Source of the DNA: Citrus sinensis | Lineage: Eukaryota > Streptophyta > Magnoliopsida > Sapindales > Rutaceae | Direction: 5' to 3' | Length of the DNA stretch: 64,000 nucleotides | Assembly (NCBI RefSeq): GCF_022201045.2 | Contig: NC_068559.1 | Location: forward strand, 23,691,501-23,755,500 | Shown: one piece after another, positions 25,203 to 38,090 of the stretch | Layout of the letters: the number at the start of each line of letters is the position of its first letter | How positions within the stretch are numbered: the first letter of the stretch is position 1 | Translations under genes and position numbers: made by a program | Notes under the pieces: model-generated | Seen by the model: only the letters and a program-made list of their open reading frames with translations | Told to the model about the DNA's origin: nothing | Databases searched by the model: none

Positions 25203-25723
25203 GTGGCCTCAGGCCTGTGAGTTGAAGCTGTCTCACGGTGAAAAGAAGCTGCAGCTTTTCCGCGGTGAGAAGAATGTGTTGCGTAGTGAGAAGAATGTGT
25301 TGCACGGTGACACTATCGCCGGTGAGCAACGTCGGCCGTGATTGCAGTGGATTGGGGTGGGTGATTTGGATTTGGTTTCGATTTTGAATCTTTGATTTTA
25401 GCTTTAGGGTTTATTTTGGGGGAAATAAAGATTTACGAAATTGTAACACTAACATATATATACTCCTGATTGTGTGTATGCAAGTTTATGTTAGTTATCT
25501 TACACAATCAGTTAAAAATTAACACATGTTTGATTTGAACAAAATTTAAAAATAATTCAGTTTTTCGGTTCAGCTAAGTGAACCGAATACCGAACCGACA
25601 TTTCGGTTTTTTTTATAAATGGTATATTTCAGTTTTTTTTAAAATAAAAACCGAACCGAATTAGAAAAAACCGTTGGTTCAGTTCGGTTTTTTTAAGACC
25701 ACGGTTTTTTTTGCACACCCCTA

Positions 25724-25731
25724 TTTTAGAC
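25724..25731. repeat. Target site duplication of hAT element, right copy
   Basis: TTTTAGAC, identical to 21637-21644. Confidence 0.9.
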
Positions 25732-28700
25732 TACTAAGATATTATTAAAACATTTTGATTATTATTTTTTAGTTGAAACCATTATTCATTACTTTAGGAG
25801 ATCCAATCTTGAATTTGATCATTTATATTAGAGATTTTGACCTTTGTTCACATTTACACTCATTTATATTTAAATAATTATAAATTTTAACAAAAAAAAT
25901 GCAAAACTTTCTTGATCTATTTATGTTGAATAATCTTTTTCCTTTTCTTTTCTAGACTTAGTTGACTTCATGAGATTTTTTAACTTGAATTAATTTATAC
26001 TTAACTTTTGATCTTTAAAAACTTTTTTCCCATTTTATGATTCAATTAATTATATTTATTCATCTTTGAACTAAAATAAATCAAGAATTAAGATTTTTTT
26101 TTCAATTCAAATTAAATTTTTACCTCTCTATTTTCTTTTCAAATTAGTTTTCTTTATTTCTTATTACCATAACCAAAAATTTATGTTATTAATTATAAAT
26201 ATTATTATATTATGATTAGATTATTATCACTATTATTATTTACTTTTTTACTCTTACTAGCACCATTATTACTATCCTGCCTCATGAGATTTATTAACAA
26301 CATTTTATTTTTATAATGAGTATCCTTCTTTTTTGTTTTTAAGTATGTATATTTTTTTTTAAGTATGTATATCATTTTCAATTTATAAAATAAGTTCTTT
26401 AATTTTCAAGACTTAGCTAAAATAATTTTTAAAAGTTTATTATAGCCACTGTGACATTATAAAAATCTAACACTATATAGTAACAAACAACATTTTTTAA
26501 TATGATTTTGCATATTTAATTAACTTATCTTTTTCAAATGGCCCTTTGTTCTTAAATTTGTTGGCATTTTTTTACAAATAAAATTATAATGTCCTATTAA
26601 TTTATCCAATGTACTTAAAGATTAATGAAATAAAAATTTCCAATACAAGAATGAAAGCTTCTATCACTTAAATAGTTATTGACAATAGTGAACTGATATG
26701 AAGGCTACTAAAAAGTTAGAATTGCTGAGGGAGACGAGTATAAAACCACTTCTATTGAGAATTTTTTTTTACAAACTCACGAGAAAATAACTCTTTAAAA
26801 ACTTTTAACATCAATAAAACTAATACAAAGTTAAATCCATTTTGTTAGCCCTAAATTGATATTCTTTATTTTTTATTTTTTATCAATCTTAGAATACATA
26901 TCAAGTGTTTCATATTGATTTTATGGAGAAGCAAAACAATGTTGAGAATAATTTAAATCGCAAAGAGGTATGAATTTCTTAACATACCTTCCACACCATG
27001 ATTTGAGGCCATTTTATTCTTTTGATAGTATGATTCTAGCATTTAAGATGACGTCGTAGGTGTAATAAGTAAAAACACTATTATTATACGAAATGGATTT
27101 AGTAATGGTATATTGGGTACTTAAAATGGGTTTGTTCAGTAAAATTTAAAATTTTAAAATTTTAAAATTTAAGGATGAGTTTATTTAGTAAATGGGTTTA
27201 ATGAGTAGATTGATTAATTCAAATAAATGAGTTTAAACAAAGAATTAAACCATTGACACCTCTTTGAAAATTTATTAAAACCCTCTTACATTTCACCCAA
27301 AACTGAAATTACCTAAAAAGACATTATATTTGATAAAACTCGCTCATAATTGATTTAAGTGAAAACTCTTTATTCCCTATAAAACTTGCATGTCTTCTAA
27401 ATGTCAATCAAAATAAACTAGGAAGCCAACAATGTCCCAAATTTTAGGCCAACCAACAACTAGACATGTATCAATTCCAAAAAAAATCAAAATCTTGTAG
27501 AACAATAAAAACAACAAACATAAATCACAAAGAGTTGTGAAGTTAAGAAGCAATTGTGCCAAAAGGAACATTGTCCTTAAAAAACAAATTTTGTCTATCT
27601 CGGTGTGTAAAGGGAATTGAAAACAGTCGAAACATGAAGATTCAATTATAGTGATGCACTCAAAACTACAATTGCTTTAGAACAACTTGTTTTATTATTT
27701 TTATTATTTTTGGCTAACTGTGAGTGTTGGGACAAGAAATTCCTTTGGCGAAAACCATCACCTATAATCTTAGAACATTCACGTTGTATCATCAAGAATT
27801 AATAATAAATTATGTAGAAGCATACCTAAATCTATAGTACTTTATTGCTCTTTGGAGTTGTGTGATTGGCCTTCTAGATCTACATATTCTCCATGAGAAT
27901 CCTTTAATTTTCGTTGCGCTCTCTCTCTCTGATGATGAGATGTCAGAAATAGTAAAAAGATACATGTGACCTGAGGACCGTGGCCACTTATATATACAAC
28001 TTTTCTTGTTATTTTTAGGTATTTCTATTTCAACTCATCATAGAAATAGAAATTACCTTTTATGTCTCTATACATTAAAAGCTCACACCTTATTAAATGA
28101 TGCATTAAAGCCTAAATTATTGAAAACCGTAACAGATCACTTTTAATTGGACTTAATCCTATATGACAGTCTACAACATATAATTATTTACAATATAAGC
28201 TTAATGTTGAATTAAGGATCTAACAATATTAGATTACAAATCCAACAATATCTCCCACTTGAAGTAAGAAGAAAGAGGAAGAAGACAAATTGAATGCAAA
28301 AACAACATGTTTGTAATAAGAATTTCCCAACCGCTGCCAGTGTTTATTACTATTTAGGCTTATTTTAGGGATAAGTGAGTGTTATAAAATTGTTTAAATT
28401 GTTTCTTAATATTTTAATGGGGTTATTTGAGAATAAGAGTTCTAACAATTTTATTTATTTTTTTTTTTTTGGAAGAGTGATGATATATCCAATCTTAAAC
28501 AAATCAAGTTGTCTTCAAATTATAACTAATGTGAACTCTATGTAGTTATCCTTTTAGGTAGGTTTCCAAAAATTGTGGGTAGAAATAATTATATGACAAG
28601 AATGTGTGCATTTTCAATATGCATGACAGATGGTTTAGAAATTTTCTACACATAAATGACCTACAATAAAACCTTGTAAAATAATAGTTGATAAATTGAT

Positions 28701-30477
28701 AATTAATTAATTTAAAACAAAAAATATATGATGTATCTATGATTTTTTTGTTATATTAACATAATATTTTATACATTTCATTGGTCATTATGTTTTTTTT
28801 CACCACTTATAGATGATAAACCTTGTATTCTATATGTTATGTTAGGAAAAATAATAGAGAGATTGGCCTAATAAATTATCTCCAAAATATCTTTTCTTAT
28901 GAGTAATTCACTTAATCAAGATCAAACCATGATCATATCATATAATTTGATATAATCACCATATTCTTTAATTAGACTATCGTATTTAATAAAAAAATTT
29001 ACTTTATTTTAAAACTTTTTAATAAAGAATAAATTTTAAGTAGTGCGCTACTCATTGATTTCATTTTAAGAAAAGATGGTCAAAAGTCTTATGAAATTAA
29101 AAAAAAAAAATTATGGATCGAATTCCATGCAAGTAAACACCAAGAATGATTTCTATTCCCCGTTCTGGCAGGCAAACACATCCTCAACTCCAAAAACATT
29201 TTTATGGAAGCAGTATTCATCATTGTATAATGCCTTATTTAATGCCCTTGTGAAATTATTCTCTTTTAAATCAATAGACCTCAGTGAAAGTGTAACTTTG
29301 CAGCAATTTGTGATTGAAGAGAATTCAAGTACTAAAAAGTCACAGGCATTCAAAAATAATTTATTTTGAAGTGATTTAATTACATAATGAGTTTAGGACT
29401 AGTTTAGTAATACTGTAGTTTTTAAAATAATTGTTATTAGTTGTACTATAAAAATAATCACGTATGAATAGAATTAATTAAACATTTTGTGAAATTTATT
29501 TTTAAAAATACTGTAAGTTTTAAAAGCAGTTATATGTGTTTGATAAATCTTATTATTAAACTGTTATAAGAATATAAATGATTAAATTGAATATAATATT
29601 AAATAAAATTTATTTATACATATATAAACATGTATATAAAATATTTTCTTCATTTATTTGTACTATTAATTTTTTTATTTTATTATCTCAATATAATTAG
29701 TAATAATAATAATTCCTTTAAAAATAGTGATTTTCATTTTTTAAGTAATAAGGAGAATTTTAGATTTATAATATATATGGGATATATATGAAATTGTATT
29801 AAATATAACAGTAATTATTAAAATCAGATTTTAAAAGTAATTTTTTCTTTATTTTTTACATTTATTGTAAGATAAAGTGATTTTATCGAAAATAATTTTT
29901 TTAAAAAAATTATTAAATATTAAAATTAAAATTTAATTTTTTAAAATTATTTTTAATTCTCCAAGAAAATAATCTTAAATGGCGCATTAATGAGTTTGAT
30001 CTGCTACCATAATTCAAATTCAATCAAACAATCCCCAGATTCTTCCATCTCAGTCCCGCAGCCAGAGAGAGACACGTCATTTCACCGAGAACACCGGACA
30101 CCGCAGAGTTCAAGTGACTTTCCAATGTAATGACTGCAATACCCTCCCAACAAAGACTGTTTTCAGAAATCTTATCGGGGATAATAAAATAAAACCACAA
30201 CAAGAAACAGAAACTGAGGACGCGAGTCATCTTCGCTCGATAATACACTCGATTTTCTTAGTTAATTTTTTAATAACCAGACGCCACACAAAATTTTATT
30301 TCAGAATTCAAATTCAAAAGAGAAACAGAGAGTGAAAAAAAATCAGTTCCCAACTCTCCGGTACTCCTTTAATCCCCGTTCCGTCTTCCGTTTCATTTGA
30401 ATCTAACGGAACGGAAAAGATATTAGGGTTTCTTTTTCAAGAAAAGTAGATTCTTGTAATCTTTTCCTGGGACAGCG
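25732..30477. other. AT-rich repeat tract and CRWN upstream region, no supported gene
   Basis: The first 600 bases continue the repeat family seen left of the hAT element. From about 26.5 to 29.9 kb the DNA is AT-rich with only short open frames. The one at 29076-29369 has an overlapping shadow on the other strand and no recognisable domain. The last 450 bases become GC-richer and form the likely promoter and 5' leader of the CRWN gene, with ATG at 30478. Confidence 0.45.
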
Positions 30478-33400
30478 ATGTTCACACCACAGAGAAGGCC
30501 GATTCCGGCAACGAAGCTAACTCCGAGAGGCACCGAAGCGCAGAGTAGTGGCGCCATTTCAAATGCAAGGAATATTAAAGGGAAGGCCGTTGCTTTTGCT
30601 GAAACCCCGTCGGTTCCACCCCCGCCTCCGGTAAATTCTTTGTTGGATTACAATAGTGGTTCGGCGACGGTCTTTCCGGCCGAATCGGAGGATGATTGGA
30701 GGAGGTTCAGGGAGGCCGGGTTGCTGGACGAGGCCACAATGGAGCGGAAAGACCGCGAGGCTCTTATGGAGAAAGTCTCCAAGCTTGAGAAAGAGGTCGC
30801 TTATTTTGTTTTTCAGTTGAATGCATGATATCAATTCTTGATTTTATTGTTATAATAGAGCAGTTGTATAAAATATATTGTACCTAGACTGCTTATTGAA
30901 CTAAGACAGTTTGAGTATAGAACTGAACTACTATTTGATTTGTTAACCGTTAATCAAATGTTTACCATTCGATAATCTTATTATTAAAGATTTCTAATGG
31001 GTGTATTAGCCCATCTTGTGTTGTGCACCGGATTTGAAGAGATGATTAACTTGTTTTATTATCGATTAAAATGAAGTCGAAAAGCGTTTCATGGTAAACA
31101 ATTTTTGTTTTTTGGGTTTTGTTGGGTTAAAAGATTCTAGTTTTACTTGTGGTTTGAAGAAGTCTTCATCATCATACCACAATCTATATATCTTAGTTGG
31201 AAGGATTCTAAACATGTGACAAATTACATCTGTATTCAACAGATATGTTTGGTGCCTGTTGGTCCACTACTATAAATTTGCTTAGGGGAATTTCATAGTT
31301 GTTTTATGGTAGCATGGTGTTTCACATAACTATCAGTAAAATTTAAAGCTTGTTTCTTTGGCCAAACTCGCCACTGGGATGCATAGTCTCTCTATTTGTA
31401 CTTCCTTTGGTTTCTGTGAAAGCTATAGTTTAATAATCAATTTTCTTATCACGTTTTTAATCTTCTTTCTTCTGTGTCTTCTTCATAACATTTTTTTCCC
31501 TGTTTTACCTGTGTTTTTAGTATAGTGTCAGATGACATTAACTTCCGGGTTGAAGCCTTATAATAAATTTTAGCAATTGTTTTGCACCACCTGATAAACT
31601 ATTGTTTCTGGCAGTTGTATGATTACCAGTACAATATGGGGCTTCTCCTTATTGAGAAAAAAGAGTGGACTTCAAAGATTGAAGAACTGAGGCAATCATT
31701 TGAAGAAACACAGGAGATTCTAAAACGTGAACAGTCAGCTCATTTGATTGCATTTTCTGAGGCTGAGAAGCGTGAAGATAATTTGAGGAGAGCCTTGAGC
31801 ATGGAAAAGCAGTGTGTTGCAGATGTATGCTTTTCCTATATTCCTTTTTGCTTTATCTAGTAATCATGGAAGTTAATGATCCATGTATGCTTATGCATTT
31901 TGTTTTACAATACTTTCTTGTTTTTGTTCAAATTTCTTTCTTTTTGGTTACCTTCTTAGCTTTCAGTTAGCAAATCTTTTTCATGTTTTATATTATATGT
32001 ATTGCATTAGTCTTACTACAAATTGTGCAGTAATACACTTCATTACTAGATGATTTGGGATCTCCTTTAGAATGCTTGAACAATAAAATATATATAAATA
32101 TAGGACAGTGGCCCAATCCGGGGGCCCCGGATTGAATCATTGTCGGGGAATCCCCCAGGGGCCGTTGGATTTCAATCCAACGGCCGCGGGGGGCTTTTTT
32201 TTTTTTTTTAATTTAATTTGTGGGCTGCACATGGTGGGGTCCACCATGTGCAGCCACTAGTTTTTGTCCCGGAAACTGTTCCAATCCGGGACTCCCGGAT
32301 TGGAACAGTACCCTATATATATATATTATTTTATTTTTCCAACATCACTAGTTACTGAACTAATGGTTATGATGCCTCTATTGTAATTGGCTACTTATGC
32401 CCTTATCATGGTCATGGCTTTATCACTGCAGCTTGAAAAGGCTTTGCGTGATATGGGAGAGGAGCATGCCCAAACCAAGTTGTTTTCTGAGAAAACGTTG
32501 ACTGATGCAAATACTCTGCTTGGTGGAATTGAGGGTAAATCTTTGGAGGTGGAAGAGAAGTTTCATGCTGCTGAAGCCAAACTTGCTGAGGTAAATAGAA
32601 AGAGCTCTGAATTAGAGATGAAATTGCAAGAGTTGGAATCTCGTGAAAGTGTGATTAAGAGGGAGCGCCTTTCTTTAGTTACAGAGTACGCTTCATGCTT
32701 AGTACTTTTATAATTTCTGATAAAGGCTTCTTTTAAACTTTCTTGAGTATGTAAGTAACATAAGATGGTGTTTGCATTAATTTTTGTATTTGGTTCTGTT
32801 GATCTTAGACGAGAAGCACATGAGGCTGCTTTCTATAAACAAAGAGAAGATTTAAGGGAGTGGGAGAAGAAACTACAGATAGGGGATGAAAGGCTATCTG
32901 AGCTTAGGAGAACTCTTAATCAAAGAGAGGTAAAGGCAAATGAAAACGAAAGGATTCTTAAGCAGAAAGAAAGGGACCTTGAAGAGTTGGAAAAGAAAAT
33001 TGATTTGTCCAGCTCAAAGTTGAAAGAAAGGGAGGATGAAATAAATAGTCGACTAGCAGAGTTAGTTGTAAAGGAAAGAGTGGGTTTTCTGGCCTATCTG
33101 ATCTATTTGTTGTATTTTATTTGTGCTTACAGTTTACCTTCGTTTTCATATAATGTTTTATTAAATTTTTTTTTTTCAGGAAGCTGATTGTTTGAGAAGC
33201 ACCGTAGAAATGAAAGAAAAGAGACTCCTGACAATAGAAGAAAAACTTAATGCAAGGGAAAGAGTGAGTCCCAGTGCTTGTTCTTTCCTGCTAAGTAAAT
33301 GCTCTATGTACATTATGCAACTATTGGAATACATCTTGTTTGGTAGTTTACTTTTTCTTTTCAATTTGATCCATGAAGCAATAGACGGCATTTTTCAATC

Positions 33401-36400
33401 ATTATTTGCCAGCACAATATGCCGATGCTCTATCGATGTCGTTTGAAGTTTCTTCAACATCAATGCTTTTTGCTTATTAGTAATGAAACTGTGCAAGCTT
33501 ATTAGGTGTAAAACTTTTGAGTTGGAGTTTGGATGATATTCTCACACCTGATACATGAAGAGTGAGTCGGTCTTCTTTTGTTATTGACTTTAATTTGCTA
33601 TCGGTTATGATTCAAGATGGTCTAGCCAGTATACTCAGCAAATAATGAATGCTACATACTCTCTCTCTTTCGCTCTGAGATTTTTGTGTGCATAAATGTC
33701 ACTGAGAGCCTTCTGCTGCAAGTGTATTTGAAGGTCATTTGAAATCAAAATTTTTTCACTTCTATTGCAGCCTGAATTTAGATCCTCTGTCAATATTTAC
33801 GGCCTAACTGAACTTTTTCTGGGTCAAGTGTATGTGCCGGTATCAGGTTTTCCTTCTTAACTCCTCTTCTCTCACAGTCCCCCACTCCAATCTCTCTTTT
33901 TTTTTTTTTTTGCCTTCTCACTCATTATTTAGTTTGATAGCCCAAAACTAATTGGCAAAAGTACGGTGATGAGCCTTGCAGAACTTAATTTTAAGAGTCG
34001 AATCACGTGTTGTATTTATTAAACTGACAATGCTTTTTCATGCATAGAAACTTATGCCAAGTTTAGGCCAATTGAATAAGAAAATTATTGTTGACTGATT
34101 AGAGCTTCTTCGATAGCCTTACAATAACATTGTTCGGTATTTAAAGTTGTTTGGATGTGTTTTTAGTTGGAAAAGGTATGTTGTCATTGTGTGTTCATGA
34201 GAACTTATGCCACAGATTCATTAATTAAATGATAGCTCAACTGGGACAGTTTCAGCATTTTTATGATGACTTTGCATTTTTTTGTTGTAAACGATTAGAA
34301 AGGGTGTGGTGAATGTTTTTGGCCATTTGACTTGTGTTGGGTTGTGGCGATAAATTATTTTATACTTCCATATTTGTGTTTTTGCTTGTGTAAATTTCTT
34401 CATCTGTTTCTGTCTCTGGTTAGAGTAGTTTCATTTGTTGGCTTGGAGCAAGTAAATGATTATATTTGCTTTTAAGAGGAACAGTTTGTGTTTGTTCTGA
34501 AAGTATCTACTAATGAATTTATGTTGTCGTTCAAAAACTTCTGTATCTATGGTCTTCTTCAGGTAGAGATTCAGAAGCTTCTTGATGATCAAAGAGCCAT
34601 TCTGGATGCTAAGCAGCAGGAGTTTGAGTTGGAGTTGGAAGAGAAGAGAAAATCAATTGAGGAGGAAATGAGAAGTAAGATAAGTGCACTGGATCAGCAA
34701 GAGTTTGAAATTAGCCACAGGGAAGAGAAGTTGGAAAGACGTGAGCAAGCATTGGATAAGAAGTCAGATAGAGTGAAGGAGAAAGAGAATGATCTCGCAG
34801 CTAGGTTGAAATCTGTAAAAGAGAGAGAAAAGTTTGTGAAAGCTGAGGAGAAAAAGTTGGAGTTGGAAAAGCAAAAATTGATTGCTGACAAAGAAAGCTT
34901 GCAGATTCTTAAAGTTGAGATTGATAAGATAGAGTCTGAAAATGTTCAGCAGGAATTGCAGATTCAAGAGGAGTGTCAGAAACTGAAAATAAATGAAGAA
35001 GAGAAGTCAGAACTCCTCCGTTTGCAGTCACAACTGAAACAACAGATTGAAACGTACAGACATCAGCAGGAGTTACTTTTGAAGGAGCACGAAGATTTGC
35101 AACAGGATCGGGAGAAATTTGAGAAAGAATGGGAAGTGCTGGATGAGAAAAGAGATGAAATTAATAAAGAACAAGAGAAAATTGCTGACGAGAAAAAGAA
35201 GCTTGAAAAATTGCAGCATTCTGCAGAAGAAAGGTTGAAGAAAGAGGAATGTGCCATGCGGGATTATGTTCAGAGGGAGATAGAAGCTATCAGACTAGAC
35301 AAAGAAGCATTTGAAGCCACAATGAGGCATGAGCAGTTGGTTTTGTCTGAAAAAGCTAAAAATGATCGCAGGAAGATGCTTGAAGAATTTGAAATGCAGA
35401 GGATGAATCAGGAGGCTGAGCTGCTGAATAGGCGGGACAAAATGGAAAAAGAACTGCAAGAAAGAACAAGGACATTTGAGGAGAAGAGGGAGAGAGTACT
35501 TAATGATATTGCTCACTTGAAGGAAGTTGCAGAGGGAGAAATACAAGAAATAAAGTCTGAAAGGGATCAATTAGAAAAGGAGAAGCATGAAGTTAAAGTT
35601 AACAGGGAGAAGCTGCAAGAACAACAACTTGGAATGCGCAAGGACATTGATGAGCTTGATATTCTTTGTAGGAGGCTTTATGGTGATCGAGAGCAATTTA
35701 AACGTGAAAAAGAACGGTTTCTGGAGTTTGTTGAGAAGCACACAAGTTGCAAGAATTGTGGAGAAATGATGAGAGCATTTGTAATTTCAAACCTGCAACT
35801 CCCTGATGATGAAGCCAGGAATGATATTCCTCTACCACAGGTGGCAGAAAGATGTTTAGGGAACCGTCAAGGTGATGTAGCTGCTCCTTATGACTCAAAT
35901 ATCAGTAATTCTCATGGTGGAATGAATTTGGGAAGAGCTGATTCTGGAGGTCACATGTCTTGGCTGCGTAAATGCACTTCAAAAATTTTCAGCATATCTC
36001 CAATTAAAAAGAGTGAGCATATTTCTACTTCAATGTTGGAAGAGGAAGAACCACAGTCAGCTGTGCCCACTATTATGCAAGAAAAAGCTGAGGGGCCTGG
36101 TGTGCTTGTCAGTAAAGAAGCAATAGGGTACAGTAGTCCTGAAGATGAACCTCAATCATCTTTCAGGCTAGTGAATGATTCCACAAACAGAGAGATGGAT
36201 GATGAATATGCTCCATCTGTAGATGGGCATAGCTACATGGATAGTAAAGTAGAAGATGTTGCTGAGGATTCCCAACAGTCTGAACTGAGGAGTGGGAAAC
36301 GGAGACCTGGTAGAAAGCGCAAGTCTGGAGTGAATAGGACACGCTCAGTAAAGGCTGCGGTTGAGGATGCAAAGTTGTTTCTTGGGGAAAGCCCAGAAGG

Positions 36401-38090
36401 TGCAGGATTGAATGCAAGTTTTCAGGCACACGAGGACAGTCAAGGCATTTCTAGTCATACTCAGGAAGCAAGTAATATGGCAAAGAAGCGGCGACGACCT
36501 CAAACCTCAAAAACTACGCAGAGTGAGAAAGATGGTGCTGATAGCGAGGGATATTCTGACAGTGTCACAGCTGGTGGTGGCCGTAGGAAGAGGCGTCAAA
36601 CTGTAGCTACAGTGTCACAAACTCCAGGGGAGAGGCGATACAACCTCAGGCGACACAAGACGTAAGCATTAATGTTTTCTTGTGTGTGGATTGTGTTTGT
36701 GATGAAATAAAGCTGTAGTTCTATCTTAGAATGATGCTTCTTTTCAGGGTGTGCACTGATTTGATGAACTTTTCCAGTGAAATTATTCAATAGAAACAAG
36801 CTTTAATGGTATAGTAATTTGTTTGACTGTTTGCAAATCAATGTTTTTACTGCTGGCCAGTTTCTCTGTCCAGTCCTTTCCCCGACTTCAGAAAGTTTCC
36901 AAGGGCTTGAGTATCAGTATGCTTGATCAACGTATTATCATGTTTACCGAGTTGGGTTTTTATTAGCTTTTGTTCCTGAATTGGTTTTACTAGAGAAATT
37001 GCTGAAATAAAATAAAATGATATTCCGACATTGGAAGAACATCTTATTCCCACTTTAGAAAACGAAAATTGCAAAACATTCTTTCAAATTTTTGATCTTG
37101 AGATATAGTCTCACTTTTGTGTATGGTCACAAGGGTTGAAAATCTCTTGTAATGTAGGTTCATTGAAGTATACTGTGGTGAAGGGCATTGTTAAATATTT
37201 GTAATCACTGAGGCTAAAGGTTGAGCTATATTTACCATCTTTGGTAATCTCACTGTGATAATCTAAAAAATGTGTAAATTTGAACAATAGAAAATGGAAT
37301 GAGAGTTGATTTCTGAAATCGAAACATTTTAGTGAAAGTAAAATTCATTGAGATGGAACATATCTTCTCACATGAATTATTCTGTGGTTTTCCATCTCAC
37401 AGAAAACAGTATTGTGCTCTGTCCTTGATTTGTAACTTCATCGATTACTTGTACGATCCAGTTAGGTTTTTTTTTCTGAATATAGCTAAAGCTATAGTGA
37501 GCAAGAACCAACACTCTTTAGTCTAATATATCTTATTTAACTCTTATCAGTTCTAGCGCAGTCTTGGCATTAGAGGCCTCGGCTGATCTGAGCAAGGCTA
37601 ATAAGACGGTAGCTGAAGTTACTAATCCAGTGGAAGTGGTATCAAATCCGAAATCTGCTTCTACATTCCCACCTGCAGTTCTGAATGAGAATGGGAAATC
37701 TACCCACTTGGCGCAGGTTACTTCAGTAAAAAGCATGGAGCTCTCACGGGACAGGGCTGTTAGGGTAAAATCCTTTTACTTTCCAAGTTTTGGCTAGTAG
37801 CTAATTTTAGCTGATGTTCCTCCACAATCTATTTGTTGGGTGTGTTTTTCATTTGTTCTTATTTCATGCAGTTTAAGTCAACTACGAACATAGTTGACGA
37901 GAATGCTGATGCCCCCAAGTCAATTGAAAATACTGTGTTGAGTGAGGAAGTTAATGGTACATCAGAGTATGTTGATGAAGATGAGAATGGGGGCAGAGTC
38001 CTTGAGGATGAAGAAGATGACGATGATGATTCAGATCATCCTGGGGAAGCTTCAATAGGGAAGAAGCTTTGGAATTTTTTCACATCCTGA
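30478..38090 (+). CDS. NMCP1: CRWN/NMCP1 nuclear lamina-like coiled-coil protein (8 exons)
   Basis: Exons: 30478-30795, 31615-31824, 32432-32685, 32809-33079, 33180-33263, 34563-36661, 37551-37764, 37872-38090. All junctions keep frame; the sum is 3,669 nt, giving 1,222 residues, typical for NMCP1-type CRWN proteins. CRWN proteins are plant substitutes for lamins: they line the inner nuclear envelope and set nuclear size and shape and heterochromatin organisation. A head segment (residues 1-95) is followed by a very long coiled coil (about 95-770), a C-x-x-C motif (SCKNCGEMM), the conserved [19 protein letters not shown] block (about 845), and basic nuclear localisation clusters ([25 protein letters not shown]). 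The [10 protein letters not shown] block follows, then an acidic stretch and the conserved C-terminus [10 protein letters not shown]. It is of the CRWN1/2/3 class, not CRWN4; which of the three is not decidable here. Intron 2 carries a multi-hairpin insertion. Confidence 0.96.
32101..32315. mobile_element. GC-rich multi-hairpin insertion (MITE-like) in a CRWN intron
   Basis: The ends are imperfect inverted copies: TAGGACAGTGGCCCAATCCG at the left and TAGGGTACTGTTCCAATCCG on the minus strand at the right. Inside are five consecutive inverted repeats: 32114-32134 (CAATCCGGG arms), 32145-32155 (GGGGA/TCCCC), 32160-32185 (GGCCGTTGGATT arms, 2-base loop), 32223-32255 (perfect 15-base arms GGCTGCACATGGTGG, 3-base loop) and 32276-32308 (perfect 15-base arms CTGTTCCAATCCGGG, 3-base loop). 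It is strongly GC-rich in an AT-rich intron and lies on TATA-type flanks, so the target duplication is ambiguous. Confidence 0.65.

Larger units (their letters stand above)
21645..25723 (-). mobile_element. hAT-superfamily DNA transposon, 4,079 bp
   Basis: Terminal inverted repeats are TAGGGGTGGGCACGG at the left and TAGGGGTGTGCAAAA (minus strand) at the right. They are flanked by a perfect 8-bp duplication TTTTAGAC, the hallmark length for hAT elements. Both subterminal regions are packed with copies of CGGTTCGG / CCGAACCG, the kind of motif hAT transposases bind. The interior carries one transposase gene on the minus strand (now broken), a 33-bp minisatellite in its leader, and AT-rich filler. 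The intact target duplication and complete ends argue for an insertion that has not been internally rearranged. Confidence 0.93.

Noticed and set aside
29076..29369. 97-codon plus-strand frame with a matching minus-strand frame
   Set aside because: Both strands are open, neither shows a domain or splice context, and the setting is repetitive AT-rich DNA.
25732..30000. Possible LTR retrotransposon, prompted by CTCCCACTTG-like text near 28250
   Set aside because: I found no paired LTRs, primer-binding site followed by gag/pol frames, or protease/RT motifs on either strand.
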